Origin: Callaeas wilsoni
Lineage: Eukaryota; Chordata; Aves; Passeriformes; Callaeidae
NCBI GenBank assembly: GCA_013398955.1
Contig: VWPU01023651.1
Span: 513,572 to 577,571 of the forward strand
Length of the DNA: 64,000 nucleotides
Reading direction: 5' to 3'
Every line of letters begins with the position of its first letter. Positions within the stretch are counted from its first letter, which is position 1. A program made the position numbers and the translations under genes. Under the pieces are notes generated by a model, which was not told where the DNA came from, searched no databases, and saw only the letters and a list, made by a program, of their open reading frames with translations. This document shows, in pieces, positions 36,901 through 49,900 of the stretch.

Positions 36901-38494
36901 CTGGGACAACGGTGAACCCCAGAAGATTGCCAAGGTGTGCTACCATCCATCCATAATTCTCTCAGATTCCCTGCAGAAATCTCCCAAGGCTGGTAGAAGC
37001 TCCCTCTCCCCTCTGAGAAATGACCTCCTACCCTTGTCCAGAACAGTGAAAGGCTCAAAGACAGAATCACAGTGTCAGTTTGTGTAGTCAGCACTACACT
37101 GAGCTGCAGACTCAGTCTGGAGGTTTTTGCTACTTTCCTCCCTCCTTTCCATGCTCATTATCAGCTAAGGTAGACTATCTCACCCAACACTCATGATGTT
37201 TTCATGCAGTCTCAGGATCCTGCTGGGCAGGGGTCCTTTTTCTCCAGCTAAAAATCCATCCTCAGCACCAGAAATGTAGAAATACAAAGCAAAGACAACC
37301 TCTCACATGCCTTTCCATGAGGTGATCCATGAACTTGCAAAACTTGAGAAGCTGATTTGTAATGAAGTAAAACAGCAACATGGCAGCCTGCTCAGTTGAC
37401 AATTACTCCTGACACGTCTGTGCTGAAAAGATTCAGTTCACTTACTCAGAAGAGTTCTTACCCCCTGACCAATGCTGACTGATAGGCAATGCAAACATGC
37501 AGTCTGGTGTTCAAAATTTAAAATCCTTTTATTTTATTCACTTCCTTAGTTGTTTTTTTGGTTTAAATAAATTCCTGAATCACAATCTCTCACTGTGCTT
37601 GTAAATTCCATCCTCATTCATCAAGATTCAGGCTTTAACCAAGATATTTAATATCTACGCCAATATGTTACCATTACTAGTGCTGAAATCCTTGTAGCCC
37701 TACATGCTTATTTGTCAGACTAGTTTAGTCAGCATGCTGGCTGTAATGAGGCACAGTGCTCTTCAGGTTCATCTTAACATTAGAGAGAGTCTCTGTCCCA
37801 TGTAATCACTGCAGCACACAGGCGTATCTTAAATGAAGGAACATCTAAAGGCTGGAACTCAACACATCCCCAGCTTCCATTTACACTATCAACACAATCA
37901 TCTGGTCACCTCTCCTTTTCTTTGACAGCTGTAATATCTGCAATTAAAATCTGAATCAGTGGGGGCTATTTTAAGAACAAAGAAGGTATTTCAGCTCAGC
38001 AGAACGCTGCCAGATTGGGTAGGATATGCTACAATTGGCATTCCAGCTCATTAAGGCAGTTTTGCCGTGGACTATTCGTTCTGAAAGCGTTCTGCAACTG
38101 TATATACACAACACAAGCACCACTCAGCACCACTGTTTGCCAAAATCCAGCCAGATTCATGTTGCCCTTGCACATGAAGGAACTTATCACAATAGCCCTT
38201 TGGGGTCAGATGAATGACTGAAGCCAAGGAGAATTCAAGGGAAGCACAATTCCTTGCTGACGACTGGGAATGACAAAAACCTCCCGTTCTGCAGGAGGCA
38301 TCACAGGAATACTGTTGTAGTAACGAAACTGGTCAGGAATTTGCTCCATGTTGCAACTGGGAGTTATCCTATGAGGTTCTCCTGCTTCTCCTCCTTTTCC
38401 ATGGCAGTGACAACTACTGCTTTCCTCCTCAAAAACCCTGCACACCACATGGATTCCCCATCAATAACTGATCCCCCAAAAGAATAAAAGCAGA
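33987..38494. other. unique non-coding DNA
   Basis: No gene or named repeat was seen. Frames are at most about 90 codons on both strands. Composition is AT-leaning, with a short A run near 36483-36491. Confidence 0.5.
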
Positions 38495-38550
38495 AAATCA
38501 TTTAGGTTGGAAAAGACTTCTAAGGTCATCATGTTCAGCCATTAACTCTG
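38495..38550 (-). mobile_element. short CR1 3' end remnant
   Basis: About 55 bp match the reverse complement of a CR1 3' end, with 'atcatttaggttggaaaaga' and 'ttctaaggtcatcatgttca' followed by 'gccattaactctg'. The terminal octamers are eroded. It is too short for a subfamily call. Confidence 0.7.
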
Positions 38551-39336
38551 AAACTGCTTTTAAGTGCTACGGTACTTTTTGTCTGTAAAGATACTTATAA
38601 ATGTGGGGAAAAAAAGTATAGATCTCAGGAAAGATCCATAGTCTTGCCTGGAAATGTTTTTAAAATGGCATTTAGAAGAATACATGTTCCCAATCAGGAA
38701 GGGTGAAAATAGGTAGATCCTGTGAGCTGAAAAAAAATTTAGGCTTATTTTCACTCGATTAGGGTATCCTAGATGCTTAGAGAATCCAGGTTGGTATCTG
38801 TATTTATTTGTATATTCTACCTGCTTAGAGATGGGTTCTCTTGAGGACAGACGCAAAATATCTACTACAGTGGCAGACTAAGGTAGAGAGTTTTTTTAAT
38901 AGTTTTCAAAAGGGTGAAAGAAAAAAACAACAAAAAACCCCCCCCAACCCTAGGGAAACTTGGATTCTTCCTTCATTTAGTTTTTGAGCTCCTTTTATTT
39001 ATTTTTTTCACCTTCCCTTTCCTGAGATTTACTTTAACAATATCCAGTTATTAAATGCACCAGATAGCATGAAAGGAGAGATAAGTTTGCATGACATGAC
39101 AGTGAAGCGAATTAAAATAGTGGAACCAGTCAATGCATGCCTAATGCCTGTATGATGCCAACCCCCTCTCCTGCTGTGATAGTACACTACTGAAAAACTA
39201 GATACAAGCACATCCCAATGAAATTTATCACAATTAATTTGTTTTAATACATTGCAACCTTTAACTTGTCTTTATGGCACTTTCTCCTGAAAAAACCCCA
39301 ATATTCCAACTTCCTTAAAAATGGATATTGCTAATA
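38551..39336. other. AT-rich non-coding DNA
   Basis: No gene was seen. A C-rich run of about nine C occurs near 38939-38946, within an A- and C-rich tract. Confidence 0.5.
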
Positions 39337-39516
39337 TTGGAAAGGTTGCTCAGACAAGTTCTGGATGTCCCATCCCTGGAAGTGTTCAAGGCCAGGTTGG
39401 ACAGGGCTCTGAGCACCCCAGTCTAGTGGAAGGTGTCCTTGCCCACAGCAGGGGGACATTGGAACTAGATGGTCTTTCAATGCCCCTTCCAATCCAAGCA
39501 ATTCTATGATTCTATC
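39337..39516 (+). mobile_element. CR1 LINE 3' fragment with intact terminus
   Basis: This plus-oriented CR1 tail of 180 bp begins at 'ttggaaaggttgctcagaca'. It passes through 'ccctggaagtgttcaaggcc', 'tctagtggaaggtgtccttg' and 'ggaactagatggtctttcaa', and ends with 'attctatgattctat'. It is strongly 5'-truncated. Confidence 0.94.
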
Positions 39517-39964
39517 ATATATTGAACTAGCACAATCGATCAAATAAATTGCCATTTTGTCAGGAAAGTATAAAAAATTGTGAAGTGTCACACTGCTTAT
39601 CCCCCTCACATAGCAAGTTATCACTTAATTAACAGAAGCCTGCAAGAGTTTCATCTGCCCAGTCACTGGGGCATGGTGGCACCCAAGAGGCATCTTGCAA
39701 GCTGAGAGATCCATGCCCTTTTGAACGAACAAGGATGTACTGCCCTGAAGCTACTAACATGGCAGCAGATATCTCTGTTTAGGCAACACAACTCCAGCCT
39801 TCATGCCTATTTAAGCATTGCAGTGCTCAGTGAGCATTGTACCAGTTGGCTTTGGGCCTCAGTCATTTGCGTGCCCTCCAAAAACAGCCCATGAATGCTG
39901 CCAGGACAATGGATACCAGTCAGAAGCTTTTAAAAGGAGTCGAGATGGAAGGGGAATACAGACT

Positions 39965-39998
39965 GCATCCAGACACTGTCAGCATCCAGACACTCTCA
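39965..39998 (+). repeat. 17-bp tandem duplication
   Basis: Two adjacent 17-bp units, GCATCCAGACACTGTCA and GCATCCAGACACTCTCA, differ at one base. This is a simple local duplication. Confidence 0.88.
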
Positions 39999-42900
39999 GA
40001 ATGACAGACAGCTGATCAGATAATTCCTTAACCCAAAGGAAAATAAAATCCTCATGAATTTTCATAATGCATAAAGTCATTACGAAGAGCAAGGATGGGA
40101 TAACGTGCTCTCTGCCAGTGTGGGAGTACTGTTTGGGTCCCTGTATTTGGCACCATCTACTGCACCCATCACTTGTCTTCCAGGAAGAGATTAAAAACTG
40201 AAGCTCTGAGAACAGGCTTTCACTAGATTAGCTCACCAATTCTCTTTTGCTTGCAGATCACATCAATTAAGCACAGAGCAAAGACAAATGTACTGACCTG
40301 GTATGAGGACAGCCCAAGTCCAAGCCCCTGCACCACTTGATTCAAAGTAAGCAGGATGAGAAAATGGGCTTGAGTTAAAAATCGCATGTGAATTGCAGTA
40401 CCCTGTTATCTCTGGTTTTATGGAAAGGAAGGAAAGCAGAACACATTTGGACTGTTACAGAATGAAGTCTGATTGCAATCTTTGCAAGTTACTGAAAGCC
40501 CAACTGCACTTCTCCCATCAGCCTGACACTCCCCAGCAGACTTATCACAGGTAAGAGCACCTGGGAGTAACCTGGTCCTGCCAAGTTGCCAACACTCACA
40601 ATGCCCATATGTCTACATAACCTTTTGTAGTTTCCTTTGTCTTTCATGTCTGAGTGAATAGTCACAAGGACTTTTTCATTGCTGGGTCAAACACTTCTCC
40701 AATTCTTTGCAGCAAACTAGAAAACTTATTCACTCTTTCACATATCCAGGGAAAAATGCAGGAAATCTCTGGAGAGCTTACTGGTACTCCATGAAAAGTG
40801 GGAGGGTTACCAGCTTGAGTGAAACCAGAACATGGGCACTGAGCCATCACCAGCATAGCCAGCTTGAAAACATCACTGCGTGCAAGGAGGGGTTTTCTCT
40901 GTGGGCACAGGAGGAGTGAGACACAGGATTGCAAGCAAGCAGGAGGCAGAACATATTCTGAAGTTAGGGATGCTACCAGTGAGCTGGGCCAACCTGCTGC
41001 TTCCCAGCAGTGGTCACGGAGAAGCTGCTTATGCTTGGTCAGCACAAACAGTACTGCTGTGTGCCTCATCTCAGGACTGGAACTCAAACCCAGAAAATCT
41101 GAGTTCAGTCCTCATCTCTACAGCAGCAATAGTTTAATCACAGCAGCCATCTCCCTCGCAGAAGGCTAAAAAATTGGCACCAGTGATGCAACACTGACCA
41201 CTAGAAAGCCACTAGAAATGCCAACATCATCAGCTTAAATGCTCTCTGTTCATGAGAACAGAGGGCAGTTTCTCAAAAAAAAAAAAAATCTATCGAGAAT
41301 CAGGTTTAAAGAATAAAACCAGCAAGAAACGGAAGTGGTTTGGTTCGTTTTTTCCCGAAAGATATCCTTAGCTGATGTCAGGCAAATCTTACCGGTGCCC
41401 TGCCTCAAGGAGACGCTTTCTCATCTCCAGTGCTATCTATCCCCTCAGGTGATGCTTAAAAGTGAGGAATTAAGGTCACAGTGACAATGCAGAATATGCT
41501 GGTAACAGACCAGGCACTGTAACAGACAATGCGTAATGTAAAATGAAAAAAAGACTCTTTTGCATTACCTCTTCTCAGGTTTAATACTGTAGGAATTTAT
41601 TCTTAAGGATGCTATGGGTAAACTGGATTTGCCTGAATAGCCTGTGTGTGGTATCTCTTTACATGGAGGCTTTGAGCATCCTGGCTCATTGCTCCATCAC
41701 CCTATGGCGGTAAAAAGAAAAAAAAGCGGCCATTATTAATCAAGCAGACAGAATAGTCAGGGTGCAGAGGAGGAGAGGTACACCTTTAGAGACACAAGTT
41801 CACACTTCCCCAAAAGCCACCTCCTGTCAGCCCAGCCAAAGCAATAACCACTCTGTTCTCTGCATTTTGTCAGATTCAGAAACTGGTGTTTTAACTACAC
41901 TTTACCAATGAACTAGAGAAGTTCAGATGGTTCTGAAATATTTTGCTGCCTCAAACAAACAGGAGCCAGCCCTTGCTTATTCAAAGACAATATGCTACAC
42001 ATTCATTCACTTGTACCATGAGGAGAGTTGCCAGGAACGCCCCGAAAAAATTCATCAGACTCCCTATCTCTCACAGTCTCTTCTGCTGGCTTCAGCTCCT
42101 CGTAGAGAAAGGAAATAGTTAACTCTTGCATTCGTTCTTAGCAAGTGTTTTGGACTACACTTTGCTATGGCATGCAATAGCTGCCCTCTCCTCATCTCAT
42201 TACGGCTGTACTGATGTGCAACACAGTGATGAAATAAGTCTTGCTTTATTTTCATTCAATACTATGCCAAGCTCAAATTTAAGAAGGTCACAATGGCTTC
42301 TTCAGAACAATCAGAAATGAAGAATAACTTCAAAACAAACTACAAACCCAAAATATTATTTCAGTTCTCCTCTCTCAAGTCTAGCACTATAGAGTAAAAA
42401 TGTCTGGATCATTTCCACAATGAAAATATGTAAATTAATTACCCTCTTACGTTGATTGATGCAAGTTATTTTGGTTGAGAACAATGCAAGTCACCCACAG
42501 TTTACAAAACAATATGTCAATAAAATGAGCTAGACCTGCTGAAGAAAGCATTTGTTGTAGCCTAAAGCTATTTTTGCACATGCACAACCTTGAATTACAG
42601 TTTTTAGAAAAAAATTACTAGTTGCTGATCAGAACATGGAAGTGGTAAGTTGAAACTTGCTTTTTCTCACGTATTAATGAAGCTATTAATGTACCAGACA
42701 AAAATAAACGTAAGAAGGTTACACAGAGCATATTACCACCCTTCATGATCCCAGCAAATGACAAGTGACAAAACTGAAAAATTTACAGAAAAAGCTTTTT
42801 TATCAAGGAAAAAATGCTTCAAGGCATCAAGCGTTACTCTCTCAGCAAGTTTTCTCTTCCTCGAACCCCCTCAGCATATTTGCATGAAGAAAATAAACCT

Positions 42901-43974
42901 GTATAAACAGAATGTCACTACAGATGAAGCCTCACTTTCCATTAGACCTCTGAAACACTTGATAGGACCTTCTGTAAGAGCCATAGCTGCTTGCTGATAC
43001 AGCCTGACCTGTGACACCAACACCCATCCACCCTAATCAAAAAGCAGGACACAACTCGTGCTGGGGAGGGCAAGAGGGACCCAGCAGAAGTGTTGGTAGA
43101 AAAGAGGTTCAGGGTTGGAGATGATGAGACAGTGACAGTTAAAGACACTTCACACAGTCTGAGGTGTGACTACAGCTGTCCATAAGATGACAACAGTTAG
43201 GACCTGAATGTACATCACCCTCCCAGCAAGCCCAGCTCGGGGCATGCATCTCAAAGCCCTTACACAATGATCCCATAAAAATTAAGAGCCTTGCTGGTTT
43301 GCTCTTTTTAAAATTTGGGCAAACTAAAGTGAGTCATAAGCACCAGAAATCTTCAAATATGCAAATATATACTGCAAGGAATCAAAACATTTACCCGACA
43401 CCTGCTTGCTGGAGGATTTAACTCAGTCAACAAAATTTGCGGGTAACTCTCTGCTGAGTACCCAGCTTCTTGTCACCATCTCAGCTTCTGGGGCTGAAGA
43501 ATCTGGGATTCCTGTCAGAAAACTGTCTCCCACTCCTATCTATTTCTTGTGTTAACTTTCAAGAGCAAGATGGGAGAAAACTGTGAAGTTTCACATTCCT
43601 CTGCAATCCAAGTTTCTGGAGAAAGCTCACTTCGTCACCTCCTCCCTCCTCTCAAGGCTCCTCCTGAGCCAGAGGTATAGGAAATCTGATTTTATTCACC
43701 CCCCTGAACTTGCAGCATCCTACATTACCAACTCTCTTGAGGATAGCTCTGGTATCACTCAGTGCTGCTTGCTGCTCCCCAGAATGACACCAGCTACGAA
43801 GGGCAGCTGAGGGACAATCCCCAGCAGCCACAAAGCTCCCAGTATCAGCTGCAGAACAGACCGTGGGTCCTGCTAACTTCACTCTCCAGCTGCTAGGAGA
43901 AGTATTTCAGCTGCTGATCTGCATTACATGAAGCTGTTGCCCTAGAAACGCAAGTGATATTACAAATTCAAGCT

Positions 43975-43990
43975 AAAAAAAAAAAAAAAA
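43975..43990 (+). repeat. poly-A run
   Basis: Sixteen consecutive A occur here. No processed-gene body is recognisable just upstream. Confidence 0.9.
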
Positions 43991-46900
43991 TTGTTTTCGC
44001 AAAAACTTTGTACTTCTTGCTATACCTTTTCTCCCTCCCCCTATTTCTGAAAAGGCCTAAAACCCAATAAATGCAAATAAAATCAGAGAAACACATGAAG
44101 AAGCCTTCCAATCACAGACAGGGAGCAATTTTCAAGCACTAATATTACCTACATCTTTTTGGACATCATACTGAGACTTGGCAACCTAAAACAGTTACTG
44201 CAATGGGGTTATATTATTCAGGTCCAATTAACAGCGGATGTAGAAGTGAAATGAGATAAACACTACTTTATGCTAGTAGTCTTACCGAGTCTGTGACATT
44301 ACTAAAGATCAAAAGGAGCATCTTAAGCAAGATATTCTCACTGCAAAATAAATAAATACATTTTAATGAGAAGGAAAATATCCTGTGTGTCAAGAATTAG
44401 CAACTTGAATGTGGAGCAAGACTCCCTGACTGCAATGGAAAGCAGACCTTAAAAACATCAGATTAACCAGAAGCTTGCAACAACAGCTTCTATCACTTCT
44501 TTAAGCTCAAAATACAGAAGGAAATGTAAACTAATACATATTCTGTTTCTGCAGGATACGTATTTTCCCTATTCACCTCCTTACAGACGGATATTACTTC
44601 TCCATAGGTGTATTATCTCTCTGTATTTCTATTTCCAGAAAGTAATAAAAAAAAATTGTATTAATCTGAGGCAAACACAGAAACAGGCAAAGTAGTCCCA
44701 AAAGTCACCTTCCTGCCTCCTCAAAAACTTAGACCAGATACATCAGATTGAAGATGCTACAACAGAAAATCCAAACTAAACAAAAAACTGAAACAATCTG
44801 AAAATCTAAATAACAAAATAAACAAGAAATACAGAGTAAGTAAATAAATCAATCAGAAAATCCAACAGAAAATTTTAAAAGGCAGATGTGACCTGGTTTT
44901 TCATGTCTTTTATAAGATAGGCAGAGAGAAAAACCTTCAATCTCTTAAAAAAGTATTGAAAAATTAATTTTAAAGATGATTGTCTAAGATCACAAATTAT
45001 GGGTTATACCTTTACTGTACAAAAAGCAAGACAGAAAAAACAACCAAAATATATTCCAGAACTCTTTTCAACTACTGACTTGCTAAAGCTATGAGAGGCA
45101 AAACCATGCAATGATCACAGGAAGGAATACTCCAGCCCAGGTGCAACCTGGACTTGCATTAGAAATACCCATACTTCATCAAAATAAGATCCACACCAAA
45201 GCATATAATATAATGATTTTTATCTATTGAGTTGACTCCTCCTGAAGTGAAACAGTTCTGGAGCTGTCCTATAAAACCAGCGATATCACAGACTCCAGTT
45301 TCACATGCTTTGTTTTCATGAACGTGCCAAGTATTTCTCCCTTTCAATTTTAGGCTTAGATTTTATAGCAAAGCTCAAATTTTTCTCAGCTGCATCTCAT
45401 ACTAGAGATTTTATTAGGCCAGTTTTTCACTTGTATTTGCACACTGTCACGTGAAATCCATAATTCTGCAAAAACATAATTCCATGCTTACAACAAGGAA
45501 AACCCAACAACATGATGCAGGAGTACCACCCCTAAAGAAGCTCATGCCATGTCAGATGAGAGATGTTTCCAGTTGGATGGCACCACCCCAGGCTGAAGAC
45601 AAAGCACCAGTGAAGAGGGGTACAGTGCAGAGAAGGAAAAGGAACTTCCCTTTTATTGTAAATTCATTGTGATACTACCAAAGCCACTGAAACACACAAA
45701 CATGACACTCCAAAATATTAGGTTTACTTTGAGAGCCAGTTGTGCAATGAGGCTGTTCTGAAATTCCTTGTAGGATGGGCTGCAGAAACAAGACCCTATG
45801 GCAGAGAGAGACTTCCACCTCCCTCTGGAGGCAAGAGAGCCACATCCTCACCTCTAATAATTTCTTTAATTTTTATCTTTTATTAATGTATCCTAACCCT
45901 TCTATGGATTCATTTGATACTTTGAAGAAGACTGGATTTACCTTTTTATCCCAGTCATTTGGCAGGTTTGACTTTCATTACTCCTGCAACTGAGTCCACC
46001 ACACAGCTGTGCATTAAATAAAGGATAATTTTTTGCCAGAAACTCCCCACTGCAAAATATAAACCTGTTCTACACCAAGAAATTATTTTAATATCTCATA
46101 CGCCTTTAGTACTGCATCAATAGTCTTACAAACCTCTAGAAGACTCCAGAAACTGTTTGTATAACCTCCTTAGCCTGCAAAGTAACAGGATGACTCAGTT
46201 AATTTATTTACATTTTCTTTAATTTGGCATGTTAGCCCTCAGAGACATTACTTTGTTGTCATCTCCACTCAAATTCTGCCTTGTTAGTGTCTAGAGAAAT
46301 CAATGCCACGAAGCACTTCATTTTTATAACTTCATCTTCTTTCAACCTAGAGCTTCATTAATGTGATAACTAAAAAGGTATACAGCTCGCTGCCTCTCTA
46401 CGTGTTAAGTAAATTTATACAAAAATAAAAAGAGAAAAATTAGATGAGGATGCTTTTTAATTCTGTGCATGCACACATTTTTTATTAAAGAACCTCATTC
46501 AAGTTTATGAAAAGTTTTTTAAACTGTTTGGAGAATACCTAGCAGGTTTCAAGGTGCAACAACCATCTCTTGTTCTTTTCCACCCTGTCACCTAAACAAT
46601 GGAAAAAAATTTTGGAAGAGGTGGAAAATGGGAGAAGTACACTTTTGATTTTAAAAGTGCTCCTAAACATCTCTATTTAGGTGAAAATCCTTTTCTGTCA
46701 AAGTCAAAGCAACCAAATAAACATAAGTAAAGATTTAGAGGTTCCAAAGCATTTTCAGAACAATGGTTCATTCATGATTTCTCACCATAGTTTCCACTGA
46801 AGCAGCAGATTTGGCTTCCCAGGGTGCTGACAGGTCTCCTGCTGCAGCTTTGTACCCACCAGTCAGCCCCAGAGCATTCCTGGCTCATCAGTACCAGTGC

Positions 46901-49900
46901 ATATCCCACCCATTGCTGTCACTGCACCAGCATCCCATCCCACTTCATTTCTTCCAGCTGCTTCAAGTTCCCTAGGTCGAAATGTCATTATTTGAATCCC
47001 TCATTCAATAAACATCAGTCTGCATAAAGACAGGTTTGAAATTTTCCTTCCTTAAAAAAATTAAAATAAGTAATGGTTAAAACTAATAGATTTAATTCTG
47101 TTTTGTATTGCCATGTCCATATTCTGACGCATGAATTACTCCTCCACCACCCCCAGGATGTTTCCAAAAAAGGCTAAGTTATTTGGTCACATCCTCTTTC
47201 CTACTCTACCTTATGCGATCCCCAGATACACCATGACAATCGCATCATCCTTTCTAATAACTTCAAACCTCAAGAGCCAGAGCTACAACCATAATCACAT
47301 AACTAAATAATGAGGCTCTCCAGTGCAAAATGGAAACAAGAGAGCATTCCCATTTTGCCTTGCCAAACTCCAGTCCTTCTTTCAGTGACCTCCTCATTAT
47401 GTGCAAAATAATTGGACTCTTACCCTCATGCTCATTGGGGAGCGGGAATCATGTCGTCACTTGCTCATCACGCAAACGGCTTTCTGAATCAGGGCACCTC
47501 GGCTCCCGCACACACCCTGTGACAGCAGCCCTGAGCAGGAGGGTCCCACGGTCCCTTTGCCACCCACGCCGTGGCACGGTTTGCCTTGCATGGGACACAC
47601 AAAGAGACAGTGCCTCGCACCAAGGACAGCAACCACATGTGCAACACGATAATCTTGCATGGCCTCAATTAATCTGCTTTAGTCCCTCCATCCATAAAAC
47701 CCAAAGACAATGGGTTTGGCTATCTCTGCATGGGAATGCAAGGCGGACACAAGTTTTATCTTTATTTTCAAAATCAAAATAAAACATGTTTTCTGCAAAT
47801 CCGACTATGTATCCAGTACTCTTTGCTTTATGCAACCAGCCACTGATTAAATTGCCATCAACTTCCTCACTGTGTGAGGACTGCAAGTCTGTTTTGGGTG
47901 CTTTTCAGCTCACTGACCTACTTGCTACCAAAAAGACACGCATTAATAGAATCTCTTCTTTCTTTTAATTTCTTCTATTGTCTTCTTCCTAATTGCTGCT
48001 TCCCAAATAGAGTTCCTGTAAGTTAAGCGTGCTTACCTCTGTCACAAACTTGCATTCAAAACTTCCACAAAACAGAATGCCCAAATGCACTCAATAGCAG
48101 GTATCTACAGTAAGCATTTTAGCAATTTCTAACCATCCTGGGTCTTAAAATCAAGAGAAGCCTAGTAGTAACACAGTCTCTCTCATTCGTTTTCCTAAAT
48201 ATCTATCCTAAGTATCTCTTCTCTCACCAATATAGTTCTCAAACAGACACTACCATGGTAGCACTACTGGAGATCATTAAACTCACCCAAGATGATAAGT
48301 GGGGAATTTTTCTCATCCAATTCAGCCAGCTAAAATTTATGAATCTAATCTAAATTAGTCAACTCCATTACCACAATAATCAATGTAAGCAGCATGAATC
48401 ACCCACCCCATGTGCCTGGCCACATATATGGGAAAGAAGGAATGAAACCCACCTGGAAGTGCTTATCATTAACCATAGAGGGAGGCTCTGTTACTAAGCT
48501 GGAGTGACCTTTCATGCACGGAATTCCTTTATCTCTAGCTCCGATGATGATAAGGAGGCCAGGAGACCTGTCTTCTTTGGCAGAGAGGGCATCAGTTCCC
48601 AGGACTCGGACAAACTGCAGCTCATGGGTGATATTTGACTACCTCAATACCTGAATCAGGTTTTTTTTAGAAAAATACCACATAAGTGCTTTGATGCCGC
48701 TCTTAATAGTCTTTTATAGGAAAGGGAAGAGCAGGAGGGAAACCTTAAGTTAAATCAACATGCACAGTGCCCTAACCAACTTGAGTGAGTTTTTAAGCAC
48801 TGCAGTGCTAGGTCAAGCTTATATGTCTTCTTCCTCTTGGGCAGAACTGCTGAGCATAGTCTGTTGCTCATCGAAAATCTGCGGACACCTGGGTCTCAGA
48901 TCTCACTCAGCCTGTAGTACTTACGGGGACGTGGACCAAGTCAGTGCACCGGCTTTTGCCTCGATTCCTTAATTTCTAAAATGGGAGGAAGTCAGGATCC
49001 TGTCCTAACTCATGAAGACTTTTGATATGTATCAGTGAAACAAACTACATGTTTGTGGGCTGGAGCTGTGTCTCCACAGTGCAGACACAAGCCTCCAGAA
49101 GGGGCTGGCTGGAATGACCAGTGAGACCATACCAGATAGCAGCAGCTCAGGGCTGCTTAGCAGCATTTTCACTTGTTATCAGTCATTCCTATCAAACTGC
49201 TCCATAATCTCCCTCCTTCTAAAGGTTCATCTTATGCAACACTAAATACCAAGATATAGTAGATATTTTCTGGGAACTCATTAGAGAAAGCAATCGCTAG
49301 AACAAATCAGGATCCTGTGTCTGTGCACTACTGCTGCTACTGCAGGTAGAGCACAGGTCTGTCCATTTAAAAGGAGTGTGAGGGCTTGGCACTAATCCCT
49401 CCCTAGGACACAGAGCTTTGGGACTTACTGCTAAGGGTGAGACAACATCAGCACAGAAACCTTGACCCTCAGAGATTCTGCACACTTGAACAATACAAGA
49501 TAATGCAAGACCTGAAGGTAACAGGCAGTAACATCTCTCTCCAAATGAATTTGAGAAATATTCCCTAATGTGACAGAGTTTCAGGGTTTCCACTTTTCCC
49601 TTCAGTTTCTTTTTTCAGTGGAAAAAACACTGGCACATGAGGACAAGGATGGTAAAATGGTTTTCTTGGAGAGACGCTTGGTTTATTTCTTCATTTAGTA
49701 ACTACTACGTGAATATCTCAAGGCAGATTTGAAAGTCTGGGTATTATCGAAGATCCCAAACCTTTGTATGCTCACCACACAGCCAGCAATGAAGCCTGCT
49801 CCAACTCAGGGTCCACACTCTCAGGGAGAAAAGAGTTACTGGTTTTGTAAATGCTGGCAAATCCCACATACGTCATTCCTGTTTTTGTCCCAATGACCTA

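Noticed and set aside
40662..41087. 141-codon minus-strand open frame
   Set aside because: It is overlapped by three plus-strand frames of 70-101 codons and has no recognisable domain or splice context.
47330..47782. 150-codon plus-strand open frame
   Set aside because: No known motif, no clear splice sites, a frame of 67 codons on the opposite strand, and composition like the surrounding DNA. I cannot support a gene.
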